Of a stretch of 64,000 bases of DNA, positions 1-8,668 are shown piece after piece. The position numbers and the translations under genes were made by a program. Positions within the stretch are counted from its first letter, which is position 1. Every line of letters starts with the position of its first letter. The stretch is taken from contig NZ_PEEU01000001.1 in the NCBI RefSeq assembly GCF_002754195.1, forward strand, positions 3,100,001-3,164,000, given 5' to 3'. This stretch comes from Flavobacterium sp. 9. Its GTDB lineage: Bacteria > Bacteroidota > Bacteroidia > Flavobacteriales > Flavobacteriaceae. The notes under the pieces are model-generated. The model did not search any database, had not been told where the DNA came from, and worked only from the letters and a program-made list of their open reading frames with translations.

Positions 1-1442
1 ATCTCGAATGGAAGGCCTTTACCAGATCCGCATCGTTTGGTAAAAGTGTAGCAATGAAGATAGTAATAGGGTTCTTTATGATTTATTTTTCGCTGCTTTT
101 TATTGCCGGAGGAGTAGGAGTATTTTATATCCTTAAGGAAATGAAGCTCGAGCCTTTTGAAACGATTAATAAGTTCCTGATTTATTATTTCATGTTCGAT
201 TTGATAATTCGATTATTATTGCAAGCGATTCCGGTTCTGAATATTAGACCATTATTAGTTTTGCCGTTTAAGAAACCAACAATTGTACATTTCTCTTTAG
301 GAAAAACAGCTTTGTCATTTTTTAACTGGATACATGCACTTTTCTTCGTTCCATTTTCTATTGTGTTAGTTCTGGAAGGTTACAGTTTGACAGGAGTTAT
401 TTTATGGAATTTGGCGATTATTGCTTTAATTTATATCAATAATTTTTTGAATATTATTCTAAGTAATATCGATAAATTATTTGTTGTTTTTCTTGCTGTA
501 GTTGTTTCTTTAGCAGCAGCACAATATTATAAACTGTTTGATATTACGACTTTTACAAAACCAGTTTTTCAAGGATTTTATAATACAAGTTGGATATTTT
601 TAATTCCTATTTTGTTATTGGCAGGTTTGTATGCATTTACCTTTGAGTATTTCAAAAACAACTTATTCTTAGATGCTGGACTTTCTAAAAAAGAAGATAT
701 TGCAACAACCGAAGATCTTTCTTGGTTGAATCAATTTGGAACTTTAGGAACGTTTCTTAAAAACGATATCAAGTTGATTAAGCGAAACAAAAGATCTAAA
801 ACGACGATTGTAATGAGCGTAGTTTTTTTATTCTACGGATTAATCTTTTTCGGAAATATGCATCAGCCTCCGGTTATGCAAATTTTTGCCGGGATATTTG
901 TTTCGGGAGGATTTTTATTTGTCTTCGGGCAGTTTGTACCAAGTTGGGATAGTTCTTATTATCAATTAATGATGACACAAAATATTCCGTATCGCGGTTA
1001 TATTACTTCAAAATGGTGGTTGATTGTTATTGCCACTCTTGTTTCGACAATCCTTGCTTCATTTTACCTTTTTTACGGATGGCAAACCTATTTGATTATA
1101 GTTGTTGGAGCGATTTATAATATTGGTGTAAATTCTCATTTAGTGCTTTTGGGCGGTGCATTTACAAAAACGCCAATTGATTTAAGTAATGCCGGTGGCG
1201 CTTTTGGAGATAAAAAAGCATTCAATGTAAACTCGATGTTGCTTTCATTACCAAAGATATTTTTGCCATTAATATTGTATTGGGTAGGACTTCATTTTGG
1301 AGATAAGACCATCGGATTGGTATTGGTTGCGGGAGCAGGAGTTTTAGGTTTTATATTCAAAGACAAAGTTTTTTCTTTGATCGAAAAGAGATATAAAATC
1401 GAAAAATACAGTACCATAAGTGCTTACAAACAAAAGAATTAA
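1..1442 (+). CDS. DUF5687-like multi-pass membrane protein, 5' end outside window
   Basis: Hydrophobic protein with about ten predicted membrane segments, followed by a short basic C-terminus. The first in-window ATG is at 54, but the frame is open back to the window edge and encodes LEWKAFTRSASFGKSVA directly before that Met. This resembles the conserved N-terminus of DUF5687 proteins, so I infer that the true start lies upstream and the gene is cut by the window edge. No catalytic motif is visible. An ABC ATPase follows 150 bases downstream, so this protein is probably its membrane partner, as often seen for DUF5687 genes in Flavobacteriia. Substrate unknown. Confidence 0.75.
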   Translation, partial: LEWKAFTRSASFGKSVAMKIVIGFFMIYFSLLFIAGGVGVFYILKEMKLEPFETINKFLIYYFMFDLIIRLLLQAIPVLNIRPLLVLPFKKPTIVHFSLGKTALSFFNWIHALFFVPFSIVLVLEGYSLTGVILWNLAIIALIYINNFLNIILSNIDKLFVVFLAVVVSLAAAQYYKLFDITTFTKPVFQGFYNTSWIFLIPILLLAGLYAFTFEYFKNNLFLDAGLSKKEDIATTEDLSWLNQFGTLGTFLKNDIKLIKRNKRSKTTIVMSVVFLFYGLIFFGNMHQPPVMQIFAGIFVSGGFLFVFGQFVPSWDSSYYQLMMTQNIPYRGYITSKWWLIVIATLVSTILASFYLFYGWQTYLIIVVGAIYNIGVNSHLVLLGGAFTKTPIDLSNAGGAFGDKKAFNVNSMLLSLPKIFLPLILYWVGLHFGDKTIGLVLVAGAGVLGFIFKDKVFSLIEKRYKIEKYSTISAYKQKN

Positions 1443-1591
1443 TTAGAAAATGTGCCAATTTGATAATTAGATAATTTTATCAGATTGCAAACCAAATTAA
1501 CGATTAACCAAATCAAGAATTAATTAGTCAATTAGATAATTCGATTCAATTGACAAAATCTAAAATCAACAATCTAAAATCAACAATTAAG
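1443..1591. repeat. AT-rich intergenic repeat of TTAGATAATT / AAATCAACAATCT type
   Basis: The gap between the membrane protein and the ABC ATPase holds several copies of TTAGATAATT and a tandem TCTAAAATCAACAA-like unit. The same TTAGATAATT word forms the atpA-atpG hairpin near 10.26-10.31 kb. A TTG at 1550 could extend the downstream gene through this repeat, but the resulting residues are low-complexity and unlikely to be translated. Confidence 0.55.
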
Positions 1592-2287
1592 ATGATACAA
1601 GTAAATCAACTTTCAAAAAAATATAACGGTACAACAGTTTTAAACATTAGTAATCTTGAAATTCCAAAAGGACAAAGTTTTGGATTGGTAGGAAATAACG
1701 GAGCAGGAAAAACGACTTTTTTCAGTTTGTTATTAGATTTGATTCAGCCTTCGACAGGATTTATTAAAAACAATGATATTCAAGTAAATACAAACGAAAA
1801 ATGGAAATCTTTTACAGGATCTTTTTTAGATGAAAGTTTCCTGATTGGATATTTAACTCCAGAAGAATATTTTTATTTTATTGGAGATTTACACCATCAA
1901 AACAAAGCAGATATTGATGCTTTATTGGCAAAATATGTAGAGTTTTTTAATGGAGAAATTCTCAATAACAAAAAATACCTGAGAGATTTATCTAAGGGAA
2001 ATCAGAAGAAGGTGGGGATAATTGCCACACTTATTGGTAATCCTGAAGTAGTTATTTTAGACGAGCCGTTTGCAAACTTAGATCCAACAACTGTTAGCAG
2101 ATTAAAAAAAATTATCAAAGAATTGGCCGAAAATCCAAATGTTACAGTTCTGGTTTCCAGCCATGATTTGCAGCATACAGTAGAGGTTTGCGATCGAATT
2201 GTAGCATTAAATAAAGGAGAGATTGTAAAAGATATTCAAACTTCAAGAGAAACCTTACAAGAATTAGAATTGTTTTTTGCAGTATAA
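1592..2287 (+). CDS. ABC transporter ATP-binding protein
   Basis: About 231 residues, one nucleotide-binding domain of an ABC-2-type transporter. Visible motifs are Walker A GNNGAGKT, an ABC signature of the form LSKGNQKK, Walker B VVILDEP and an H-loop in SSHDLQ. I chose the ATG at 1592 because the protein then begins MIQVNQLSKKY, the usual start of this family; the in-frame TTG at 1550 would add 14 residues encoded by intergenic repeat. It probably energises the DUF5687-like membrane protein upstream. The signature has K in place of the usual second G (LSKGN for LSGGQ), which is common in this subfamily. Substrate not predictable. Confidence 0.85.
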   Translation: MIQVNQLSKKYNGTTVLNISNLEIPKGQSFGLVGNNGAGKTTFFSLLLDLIQPSTGFIKNNDIQVNTNEKWKSFTGSFLDESFLIGYLTPEEYFYFIGDLHHQNKADIDALLAKYVEFFNGEILNNKKYLRDLSKGNQKKVGIIATLIGNPEVVILDEPFANLDPTTVSRLKKIIKELAENPNVTVLVSSHDLQHTVEVCDRIVALNKGEIVKDIQTSRETLQELELFFAV

Positions 2288-2378
2288 GTTTCTAAAGTTT
2301 AAAAAAAGAAGTGTATTTTTACAAGTTAATATACTAAAAATCCTTTTTAGAAGTTAATTTGATTTAAACTCTTTTCTA

Positions 2379-4985
2379 TTGAAAAAGAATACTCTTAAAT
2401 ATAGTTTTGTATTCGTGATATTACTTTTTTTGATAGCTTGTTCTACCAAAAAGAATACTTTTTTATCTCGAAATTCTCATGCTTTAAGTACAAAATATAA
2501 CATTTTGTATAACGGCGGCATTGGTCTTGAGAAAGGTTTGAAATCTGTTCAGGGTAATAATCAGGATAATTTCTGGAAGATATTGCCTATTGAAAAAATG
2601 CAAATTGACGAGAATTTTTCTGAAGGTGAAAAAGCTAAAAATGCTGATTTTGAAAAGGCTGAAACAAAAGCAACAAAAGCCATTCAGAAACATTCAATGA
2701 ACATTGGCGGAAGAGAAAAAAATTATCAGATTGACGAAGCTTATTTAATGCTCGGAAAAGCCAGATACTACGATCAGCGGTTTATTCCGGCGCTAGAGGC
2801 ATTCAATTATATCTTATATAAATATCCAAATAGCAGTAATATTTATACGGCAAAAATCTGGCGCGAAAAAACCAATATGCGTTTAGGAAATGATGCTATT
2901 GTGATAAAAAATATAAATCTGTTATTAAAAAAGACAGATTTAGATAAACAAACGTTTTCAGATGCTAATGCTTTATTGTCTGAAGCTTTTCTAAATCTGG
3001 AAGAAAAAGATAGTGCTGTAACGAAACTTAAAATTGCTGAAAAATTCACAAAAATAAATGAAGATAGAGCAAGATACCGTTTTATTCTAGGGCAATTGTA
3101 TCAGGAAGCCGGAAAAAAAGATAGTGCAAATTATTTTTACGATGGCGTAATTGATATGAATCGAAAAGCAGATCGAAAATACATGATGCATGCGTATGCA
3201 AAAAAAGCAGAAATGTTTGATTATCAAAATGGGAATCAGGATCTGTTTATTGAGATGTATAATAAACTGGTTTCAGATCGTGAAAACCGACCTTATTATG
3301 ATATTCTTTTTTATGAAATGGGTGTCTTTTTCGACAAATATAAAGTGCAGGATACAGCACTGATATTTTATAATAAATCACTGGGAAGAAAATCTAAAGA
3401 CCCTTATTTAGTAGCTTCGACTTATAGAAATATAGGAAATATGTATTTTAAAAATACTGATTACACAATGGCTGCCAAGTATTATGATAGTACATTAACA
3501 AAATTAGATAAGAAAACAAGAGAATACGCATTTATCGAAAAAAACAGAAAAAATCTTGATAACGTTATTAAATACGAGGGAATTGCAAAACGTGATGATA
3601 GTATTATAAAAGTTAAAGGTTTGTCAGATCCTGACAGAAAAATTTACTTCGAAAGTTATATTGCAGAGCTTAAAAAGAAAGATGACGCAAAACGTATTTT
3701 AGAAGAGAAAGAAAAAGAGAAATTAGCCAATATTGATCGAAATACAAATACTGGTAATTCTCCAACAGCGATTAATCCAAACTCTACAGGAATGCCTACA
3801 GATCCTGGAACACCAACACTTCCGGGAGGAAACGAAACGGCAAGTACATTCTATTTTTACAATCCTACAACGGTTGCTTATGGAAAACTGCAATTCAAGA
3901 AAATGTGGGGAAATCGTACTTTAGGAGGAAACTGGAGATTAGCCGGATTAAGATCTGCGAATAATGCAGCAATGAACGACACAATAAATAGTAAAGATGC
4001 CGCAAATGCTCTAAAAGATACTATTGTAATACCGAAATATACAACTGATTTTTACGAAAAGCAGCTTCCAACAACACAAGTTGCGATGGATAGTATTAAT
4101 AAGGAACGTAATTTTTCGTATTATCAATTGGGACTTATTTATAAAGAAAAGTTTAAAGAGTACAATTTGGCTAGCGATAAACTTGAACAATTATTGAAAA
4201 ATAATCCAGAGGAAAAATTGATTTTGCCATCAATGTATAATTTGTATAAAATCTATCAAATTACAAATCCTGCACGAGCAGAAAGAGTAAAGTCTGATAT
4301 TACTTCAAATTATCCAAACTCGAGATACGCCCAAATTTTAAGCAATAGTAATACAGATAATTTAGCATCAGCTGATAAGGAATATCAAAAATGGTACAAG
4401 TTATTTCAGGAAGAACAGTTTGATACCGTTCTGGATAATATAGACAATTTGATTAATCAATATTCCGGTGATGAAATTGTTTCTAAATATGAATTGCTAA
4501 AAGCAAATACTTTAGGAAAAGTAAATGGTCTGGCAGCATATAAAAAAGCATTAGAAGGAGTTGCGGATAATTATCCTAATACTGATGAAGGAAAAAATGC
4601 ACGCGAAATTCTAGAAAAGCAAATTCCGGGTTTAGAAAAAATGGATTTTACTGCTGTTGATGGTAAAAATTGGAAAATTGTTTATGCAGTTCCGAAAGGC
4701 GATACAAAAACAGTAAAACAAATAGAAGAAGCAATCAAGAAATTTTTATCAGTTGAGAATTTTGAAAGACTTACAACTTCTTTCGATAAATACAATAAAA
4801 CAGAAAGTTTTGTAGTTATTCATGGTTTAAAATCTGAAGCTTATGCAAGAGACGTTTCAGAACTTTTAAGAGATGAAAAGCCATATAAAATTTCGCATCC
4901 TGCAATTATTATTTCAAGTGGTAATTATACAGTAATTCAAATTAAAAAAAATCTAGAAGCTTATTTAGCTCCTAAAAATCCATAA
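2379..4985 (+). CDS. sprE: SprE/PorW-like TPR lipoprotein (gliding motility / type IX secretion)
   Basis: 868-residue protein with a lipoprotein signal ending in LIAC (Cys21) and many TPR-like helical repeats. A low-complexity Pro/Thr/Gly/Asn linker lies near residues 455-480, followed by a second TPR block. The start is TTG at 2379, which gives MKKNTLKY and an intact signal peptide. Length, lipobox, TPR architecture and position just before the ATP synthase genes match F. johnsoniae SprE as I recall it. SprE (PorW in Porphyromonas) is a type IX secretion component needed for gliding and for secretion of adhesins. The bactofilin gene follows 2 bases downstream, suggesting co-transcription. 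A generic TPR lipoprotein is the alternative, but the combined context favours SprE. Confidence 0.8.
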   Translation: MKKNTLKYSFVFVILLFLIACSTKKNTFLSRNSHALSTKYNILYNGGIGLEKGLKSVQGNNQDNFWKILPIEKMQIDENFSEGEKAKNADFEKAETKATKAIQKHSMNIGGREKNYQIDEAYLMLGKARYYDQRFIPALEAFNYILYKYPNSSNIYTAKIWREKTNMRLGNDAIVIKNINLLLKKTDLDKQTFSDANALLSEAFLNLEEKDSAVTKLKIAEKFTKINEDRARYRFILGQLYQEAGKKDSANYFYDGVIDMNRKADRKYMMHAYAKKAEMFDYQNGNQDLFIEMYNKLVSDRENRPYYDILFYEMGVFFDKYKVQDTALIFYNKSLGRKSKDPYLVASTYRNIGNMYFKNTDYTMAAKYYDSTLTKLDKKTREYAFIEKNRKNLDNVIKYEGIAKRDDSIIKVKGLSDPDRKIYFESYIAELKKKDDAKRILEEKEKEKLANIDRNTNTGNSPTAINPNSTGMPTDPGTPTLPGGNETASTFYFYNPTTVAYGKLQFKKMWGNRTLGGNWRLAGLRSANNAAMNDTINSKDAANALKDTIVIPKYTTDFYEKQLPTTQVAMDSINKERNFSYYQLGLIYKEKFKEYNLASDKLEQLLKNNPEEKLILPSMYNLYKIYQITNPARAERVKSDITSNYPNSRYAQILSNSNTDNLASADKEYQKWYKLFQEEQFDTVLDNIDNLINQYSGDEIVSKYELLKANTLGKVNGLAAYKKALEGVADNYPNTDEGKNAREILEKQIPGLEKMDFTAVDGKNWKIVYAVPKGDTKTVKQIEEAIKKFLSVENFERLTTSFDKYNKTESFVVIHGLKSEAYARDVSELLRDEKPYKISHPAIIISSGNYTVIQIKKNLEAYLAPKNP

Positions 4986-4987
4986 TC

Positions 4988-5398
4988 ATGTTTGATAAAG
5001 TCAAAAAAAACGGAACTGAACTTCTGGGAAAAACAAATAGAATCGTAGAAGGAACTTCAATAATTGGTGATATCGTTTCAAAAGCTGATTTTAGATTAGA
5101 CGGAGAATTGATTGGAAATTTTACTTCACAAGGCAAACTGGTTATTGGGGTATCCGGCAGTATCAAAGGAGAAATTGTTTGTAACAATGCTGATATTGAA
5201 GGTGAATTTCAAGGAAAAATAAAAGTTTTAGAAGTCCTTAATATAAAAGCAACAGCTCGTATTCACGGAGAAGTTGCAGTTGGAAAATTATCTATAGAAC
5301 CTGGAGCTGATTTTACAGCAACTTGTACAATGTTAACAAATACCACTAAAGAAGTTACATTAAAAGATGGAAAAGGAGCCCAAGAAGAACTCAAATAA
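4988..5398 (+). CDS. Bactofilin (polymer-forming cytoskeletal protein)
   Basis: 136 residues with a central run of short beta-strand repeats (IxGDIxxxADxRLDGELxG, then GSIKGEI, ADIEGEFQGKI, ARIHGEV) typical of the bactofilin right-handed beta-helix (DUF583). Flanking tails are short and polar. Bactofilins self-assemble into cytoplasmic filaments or membrane-associated patches that scaffold envelope proteins. It follows sprE by 2 bases and overlaps the next gene by 32 bases, so it sits in a sprE-to-ATP-synthase transcription unit. A role in localising motility or secretion machinery is conceivable from context only. Confidence 0.85.
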   Translation: MFDKVKKNGTELLGKTNRIVEGTSIIGDIVSKADFRLDGELIGNFTSQGKLVIGVSGSIKGEIVCNNADIEGEFQGKIKVLEVLNIKATARIHGEVAVGKLSIEPGADFTATCTMLTNTTKEVTLKDGKGAQEELK

Positions 5399-5588
5399 TA
5401 AATGGTTAGTATTTGTTAATATTCCCATTCAAATGGGAGTTATTATTTTTATATTTTCCTATGTTGGAGTTAAGTTAGATCAGAAGTATTCAAACGGTGG
5501 TTCTTTGTGGACAATTATTTTTTCTTTATTTTCGGTTTTTTTAGCACTTTATAATGTTTTAAGACAAGTAAAAAATTTGAATAAATAA
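5367..5588 (+). CDS. AtpZ/AtpI-family small membrane protein
   Basis: 73 residues: a polar lysine-rich N-terminus, then two membrane segments (about residues 15-32 and 44-63) joined by a short loop containing GVKLDQKY. This is the AtpZ/AtpI pattern found immediately upstream of F-type ATP synthase operons, where such proteins are implicated in c-ring assembly or divalent cation supply. Its ATG at 5367 lies inside the bactofilin gene in another frame, a 32-base overlap, which suggests coupled translation. Its stop overlaps the next start by one base. Assignment rests on size, topology and location. Confidence 0.75.
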   Translation: MEKEPKKNSNNKWLVFVNIPIQMGVIIFIFSYVGVKLDQKYSNGGSLWTIIFSLFSVFLALYNVLRQVKNLNK

Positions 5589-5971
5589 TGAACAAAACGA
5601 CCGATTTCCTAAAGTATTTTATCCCTTTTTCTATTGTACTATTTATTGTACAATATTTCACCATGCAATTTTTATCTGATAAATTCACATTCCTGTATTC
5701 TGCATGGAGTATCTATTTATTTAATATTGTTGCTACTTTTTTGGTATACCTATTTTTGATTTTTGTAAATAAAAATTTTCCAAATTATACTGGATTCGCT
5801 TTTCTTGGCGCCAGTTTTTTTAGAATGATGTTGGCCATCATTTTTTTAATTCCTTTGATAAAGGGAGATGTTAAAAGTCCAATAGTAGACTTAAGTACCT
5901 TTTTTATCCCTTACTTTTTATTTTTACTTTTCGAAACATATTTCACAATTCGCTTAATAAACAAAGGTTAA
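5588..5971 (+). CDS. Small four-helix membrane protein upstream of atpB
   Basis: 127 residues, almost entirely hydrophobic, with four predicted membrane helices and an FFRMMLAI segment in the third. It starts at ATG 5588, overlapping the preceding stop by one base, so translation is coupled to the AtpZ-like gene. I recognise no catalytic motif. Position between AtpZ and atpB parallels the atpI position in other operons, so it may be a diverged AtpI-like assembly factor. That is inference from synteny and topology. Confidence 0.7.
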   Translation: MNKTTDFLKYFIPFSIVLFIVQYFTMQFLSDKFTFLYSAWSIYLFNIVATFLVYLFLIFVNKNFPNYTGFAFLGASFFRMMLAIIFLIPLIKGDVKSPIVDLSTFFIPYFLFLLFETYFTIRLINKG

Positions 5972-6056
5972 TTGCTTTATTGACAGTAAGATTGGTTGTA
6001 AAAAGCTTAAATATTAAAAATTACAGCTATAAATTTTCAATTTTCAATTTTAAATG

Positions 6057-6064
6057 TACCTTTG
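6057..6064 (+). promoter_or_regulatory. Putative Bacteroidota -7 promoter element before atpB
   Basis: TACCTTTG matches the TAnnTTTG consensus of the Bacteroidota primary sigma factor, 41 bases before the atpB ATG at 6106. No clean -33 TTTG is visible; the upstream stretch is TTTTCAATTTTCAA. It may provide extra transcription of the structural ATP synthase genes independent of sprE. Confidence 0.5.
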
Positions 6065-6105
6065 CAAAAAATTTTTGGAACCTAAAATTAGATACAGATT
6101 TAATA

Positions 6106-7278
6106 ATGATAATTTCAAATAAACCAGTCCAGTACTTATTAGTTAGCTTATTAGCACTTACTTCGTCGATTAATTTCGCCTCAACCCCTGTTGATACTGT
6201 TTCAGTAAAACATGAAACTGTTGAGTCAACAGAAGCAAGTCATGCGACAAGTGGTCATGGAGAATCTGTTGGTCACGAAATAGAAAAAGAATTCAATGCA
6301 AGCGAATTGATTAATTCTCACATTGGAGATTCTCACGATTTTCATATTGCTGATTGGGATGGTCATCCTATCTCTTTTAGCCTTCCAGTTATTTTATGGA
6401 CAAATAGTGGATTGGAAATTTTTTCATCAGCAAAATTTCACCACGATAATACAGGTGAACATGTAGTTGATATTAACGGTCAAAAATTAGTTCGTTATAA
6501 AGAAATAATTTTTTATGCTGATAAATTTGAAGAAATGACAGCTGACCAAAGAGACAATGGAGCTTTTGCTTTTGATGCAAGACCTTTGGATTTCTCTATT
6601 ACAAAAAATGTTTTTTCAATGTTGATGTCTGCAATCATTTTGTTTTTCTTATTTTTTGCTGTAGCAAGATCATATAAGAAAAACCCAAATGCACCAAAAG
6701 GATTAGCTGGATTTTTAGAGCCACTAGTTACTTTTGTTAGAGACGAAATCGCTGTTCCTAATATTGGTACAAAAAAGGCTGGAAAATATATGCCATACCT
6801 TTTAACTATATTTTTCTTTATTTGGATTAACAACCTTATTGGTTTAATTCCATTCTTCCCATTCAGTTCTAACTTAACAGGTAATATCTACTTTACATTT
6901 GTAATGGCTTTTATTACTTTCATCGTTACAACTTTAAGCGGAAACAAATCATACTGGGGACATATTTTCAATACACCGGGAGTTCCTGTGTGGTTGGCTC
7001 CAATTATGATTCCTGTAGAAATCATCGGGATGTTGACTAAACCATTTGCATTAATGATTCGTTTATTTGCAAATATTACGGCTGGTCACATTATCATTTT
7101 GAGTTTAGTTTCTTTAATCTTCATTTTCAAAAGTATTGCTGTAGGACCAGTTGCCGGAGCATTCGTATTGTTCATGAGTGTTTTAGAAATGTTAGTTGCT
7201 GCTTTGCAAGCGTATGTATTTACTTTGCTTTCAGCATTATTTATTGGTCAGGCTGTTGAAGAGCACGATCATCATTAA
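6106..7278 (+). CDS. atpB: ATP synthase F0 subunit a
   Basis: Proton-channel subunit of F1F0 ATP synthase in the cytoplasmic membrane. I chose ATG 6106 because the protein then begins with a signal-like segment (MIISNKPVQYLLVSLLAL); the frame is open back to 5980 but that part is promoter-like and AT-rich. About 390 residues, longer than the ~270 of proteobacterial subunit a. The extra N-terminal ~165 residues include a His/Glu-rich stretch (HATSGHGESVGHE). The C-terminal half has the family's membrane helices, including the conserved helix with essential Arg (ALMIRLFANITAGH). The protein ends EEHDHH. It is followed by atpE. Confidence 0.95.
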   Translation: MIISNKPVQYLLVSLLALTSSINFASTPVDTVSVKHETVESTEASHATSGHGESVGHEIEKEFNASELINSHIGDSHDFHIADWDGHPISFSLPVILWTNSGLEIFSSAKFHHDNTGEHVVDINGQKLVRYKEIIFYADKFEEMTADQRDNGAFAFDARPLDFSITKNVFSMLMSAIILFFLFFAVARSYKKNPNAPKGLAGFLEPLVTFVRDEIAVPNIGTKKAGKYMPYLLTIFFFIWINNLIGLIPFFPFSSNLTGNIYFTFVMAFITFIVTTLSGNKSYWGHIFNTPGVPVWLAPIMIPVEIIGMLTKPFALMIRLFANITAGHIIILSLVSLIFIFKSIAVGPVAGAFVLFMSVLEMLVAALQAYVFTLLSALFIGQAVEEHDHH

Positions 7279-7300
7279 TTAGAGTTTTATTAATTATTAA

Positions 7301-7519
<219 letters not shown>

Positions 7520-7530
7520 TTTACATTTAA

Positions 7531-7567
7531 AACTTCCTGTAGCGGTTGGCTTCAGGAAGTTTTTTTA
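7531..7567 (+). terminator. Hairpin plus T-tract between atpE and atpF
   Basis: AACTTCCTG (7531-7539) pairs perfectly with CAGGAAGTT (7553-7561) around a 13-base loop, followed by a run of T. It has the form of a factor-independent terminator, yet lies inside the ATP synthase operon. It is probably a partial terminator or an RNA-stabilising 3' end that raises atpE mRNA relative to downstream genes, fitting the high c-subunit stoichiometry. Confidence 0.75.
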
Positions 7568-7602
7568 AAAAACTACAAAACAATTTTTAAATATATACTG
7601 TT

Positions 7603-8094
7603 ATGCAATTAACTTCACCAGAAAGTTTAATTTTTTGGACAACAATTATCTTTATTGTTTTCTTCATTCTTTTGGCAAAATTTGCTTGGAAACCTATTTT
7701 AGGAGCTGTAAAAAGCCGTGAGGAATCTATTAACAATGCTTTAGCATCTGCAGAAGCAGCACGTTTAGAAATGCAAAATTTAACTGCAGACAATGAGCGT
7801 ATCTTGAAAGAAGCTCGTGCAGAACGTGACGCAATGTTAAAAGAAGCTCGTGAAATGAAAGAGCAAATGATAGCTGATTCTAAAAATGAAGCACAAGAGC
7901 AAGGTCAAAAACTGATTGCTCAAGCTAAATTGGCAATAGAAAATGAAAAAAATGCAGCTATGGCTGAATTGAAATCTCAAGTTTCAACTTTATCATTAAG
8001 CATTGCTGAAAAATTATTGAAGGATGAATTATCTAACAAAGAATCTCAAACTAAATTAGTTGAGAAAATGTTAGGTGACGTAAAGTTAAACTAA
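7603..8094 (+). CDS. atpF: ATP synthase F0 subunit b
   Basis: 163 residues: one N-terminal membrane helix (about residues 8-27, LIFWTTIIFIVFFILLAKFA) followed by a long charged amphipathic helix rich in Ala, Glu, Lys and Arg that forms the peripheral stalk. Length matches the usual ~160. Starts at ATG 7603 after the atpE hairpin, and its stop lies 4 bases before atpH. Dimerises and binds delta to hold F1 static against the rotor. Confidence 0.95.
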   Translation: MQLTSPESLIFWTTIIFIVFFILLAKFAWKPILGAVKSREESINNALASAEAARLEMQNLTADNERILKEARAERDAMLKEAREMKEQMIADSKNEAQEQGQKLIAQAKLAIENEKNAAMAELKSQVSTLSLSIAEKLLKDELSNKESQTKLVEKMLGDVKLN

Positions 8095-8098
8095 GATT

Positions 8099-8629
8099 AT
8101 GGCAAGTACAAGAGCAGCAATTCGTTATGCACAAGCAATTCTAGACTTAGCAAACTCTAAAGGTGTTGCCGAAGCTGTTAGTAACGATATGAAATCAATT
8201 GCTTCAACAATTGGTTCCAATTTAGAATTGAGTACCTTTATCCAAAGCCCAACTAAAGTTGAAGTTAAAGAAAGTGCTCTTTTAGAAGTTTTCGCAAATA
8301 TAAATGGTGTGACTAAAGGGTTATTTCATTTATTATTCGAAAACAAAAGATTTGAAATTCTTGAGGCGATTGCTCATGAATACAATAAATTATTTGATGA
8401 AAGTAATGGTGTTGAAGTAGCGAAAGTTACAACTGCTATTCCAATGGATGCTGCATTAGAAGCTAAAGTTTTAGCTAAAATTGCAACGTTATCAGATAAA
8501 AAAATAACAATAGAAAATATAGTAGATCCGTCAATTATTGGAGGATTTATTTTAAGAATAGGTGATCAACAATACAATGCATCTGTTGCAAACAGATTGC
8601 AGGTATTAAAAAGAGAGTTAAGTAATTAG
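8099..8629 (+). CDS. atpH: ATP synthase F1 subunit delta
   Basis: 176 residues, standard length. N-terminal helical domain begins MASTRAAIRYAQAILDLA. The C-terminal part has the delta/OSCP signature region DPSIIGGFILRIGDQQYNAS. It links the b stalk to the alpha subunits of F1. It lies 4 bases after atpF and 39 bases before atpA in the conserved order b-delta-alpha-gamma. Confidence 0.95.
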   Translation: MASTRAAIRYAQAILDLANSKGVAEAVSNDMKSIASTIGSNLELSTFIQSPTKVEVKESALLEVFANINGVTKGLFHLLFENKRFEILEAIAHEYNKLFDESNGVEVAKVTTAIPMDAALEAKVLAKIATLSDKKITIENIVDPSIIGGFILRIGDQQYNASVANRLQVLKRELSN

Positions 8630-8668
8630 TTTTATTACACATAAAAGTGTCTAAATTATAAATTTAAG

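Noticed and set aside
5980..6105. Extension of atpB by 42 residues from TTG 5980
   Set aside because: The stretch is AT-rich, carries a promoter-like box and would bury the signal-like segment that starts at 6106.
6513..6833. 106-codon minus-strand frame inside atpB
   Set aside because: Antisense shadow of a strongly supported gene, without motifs.
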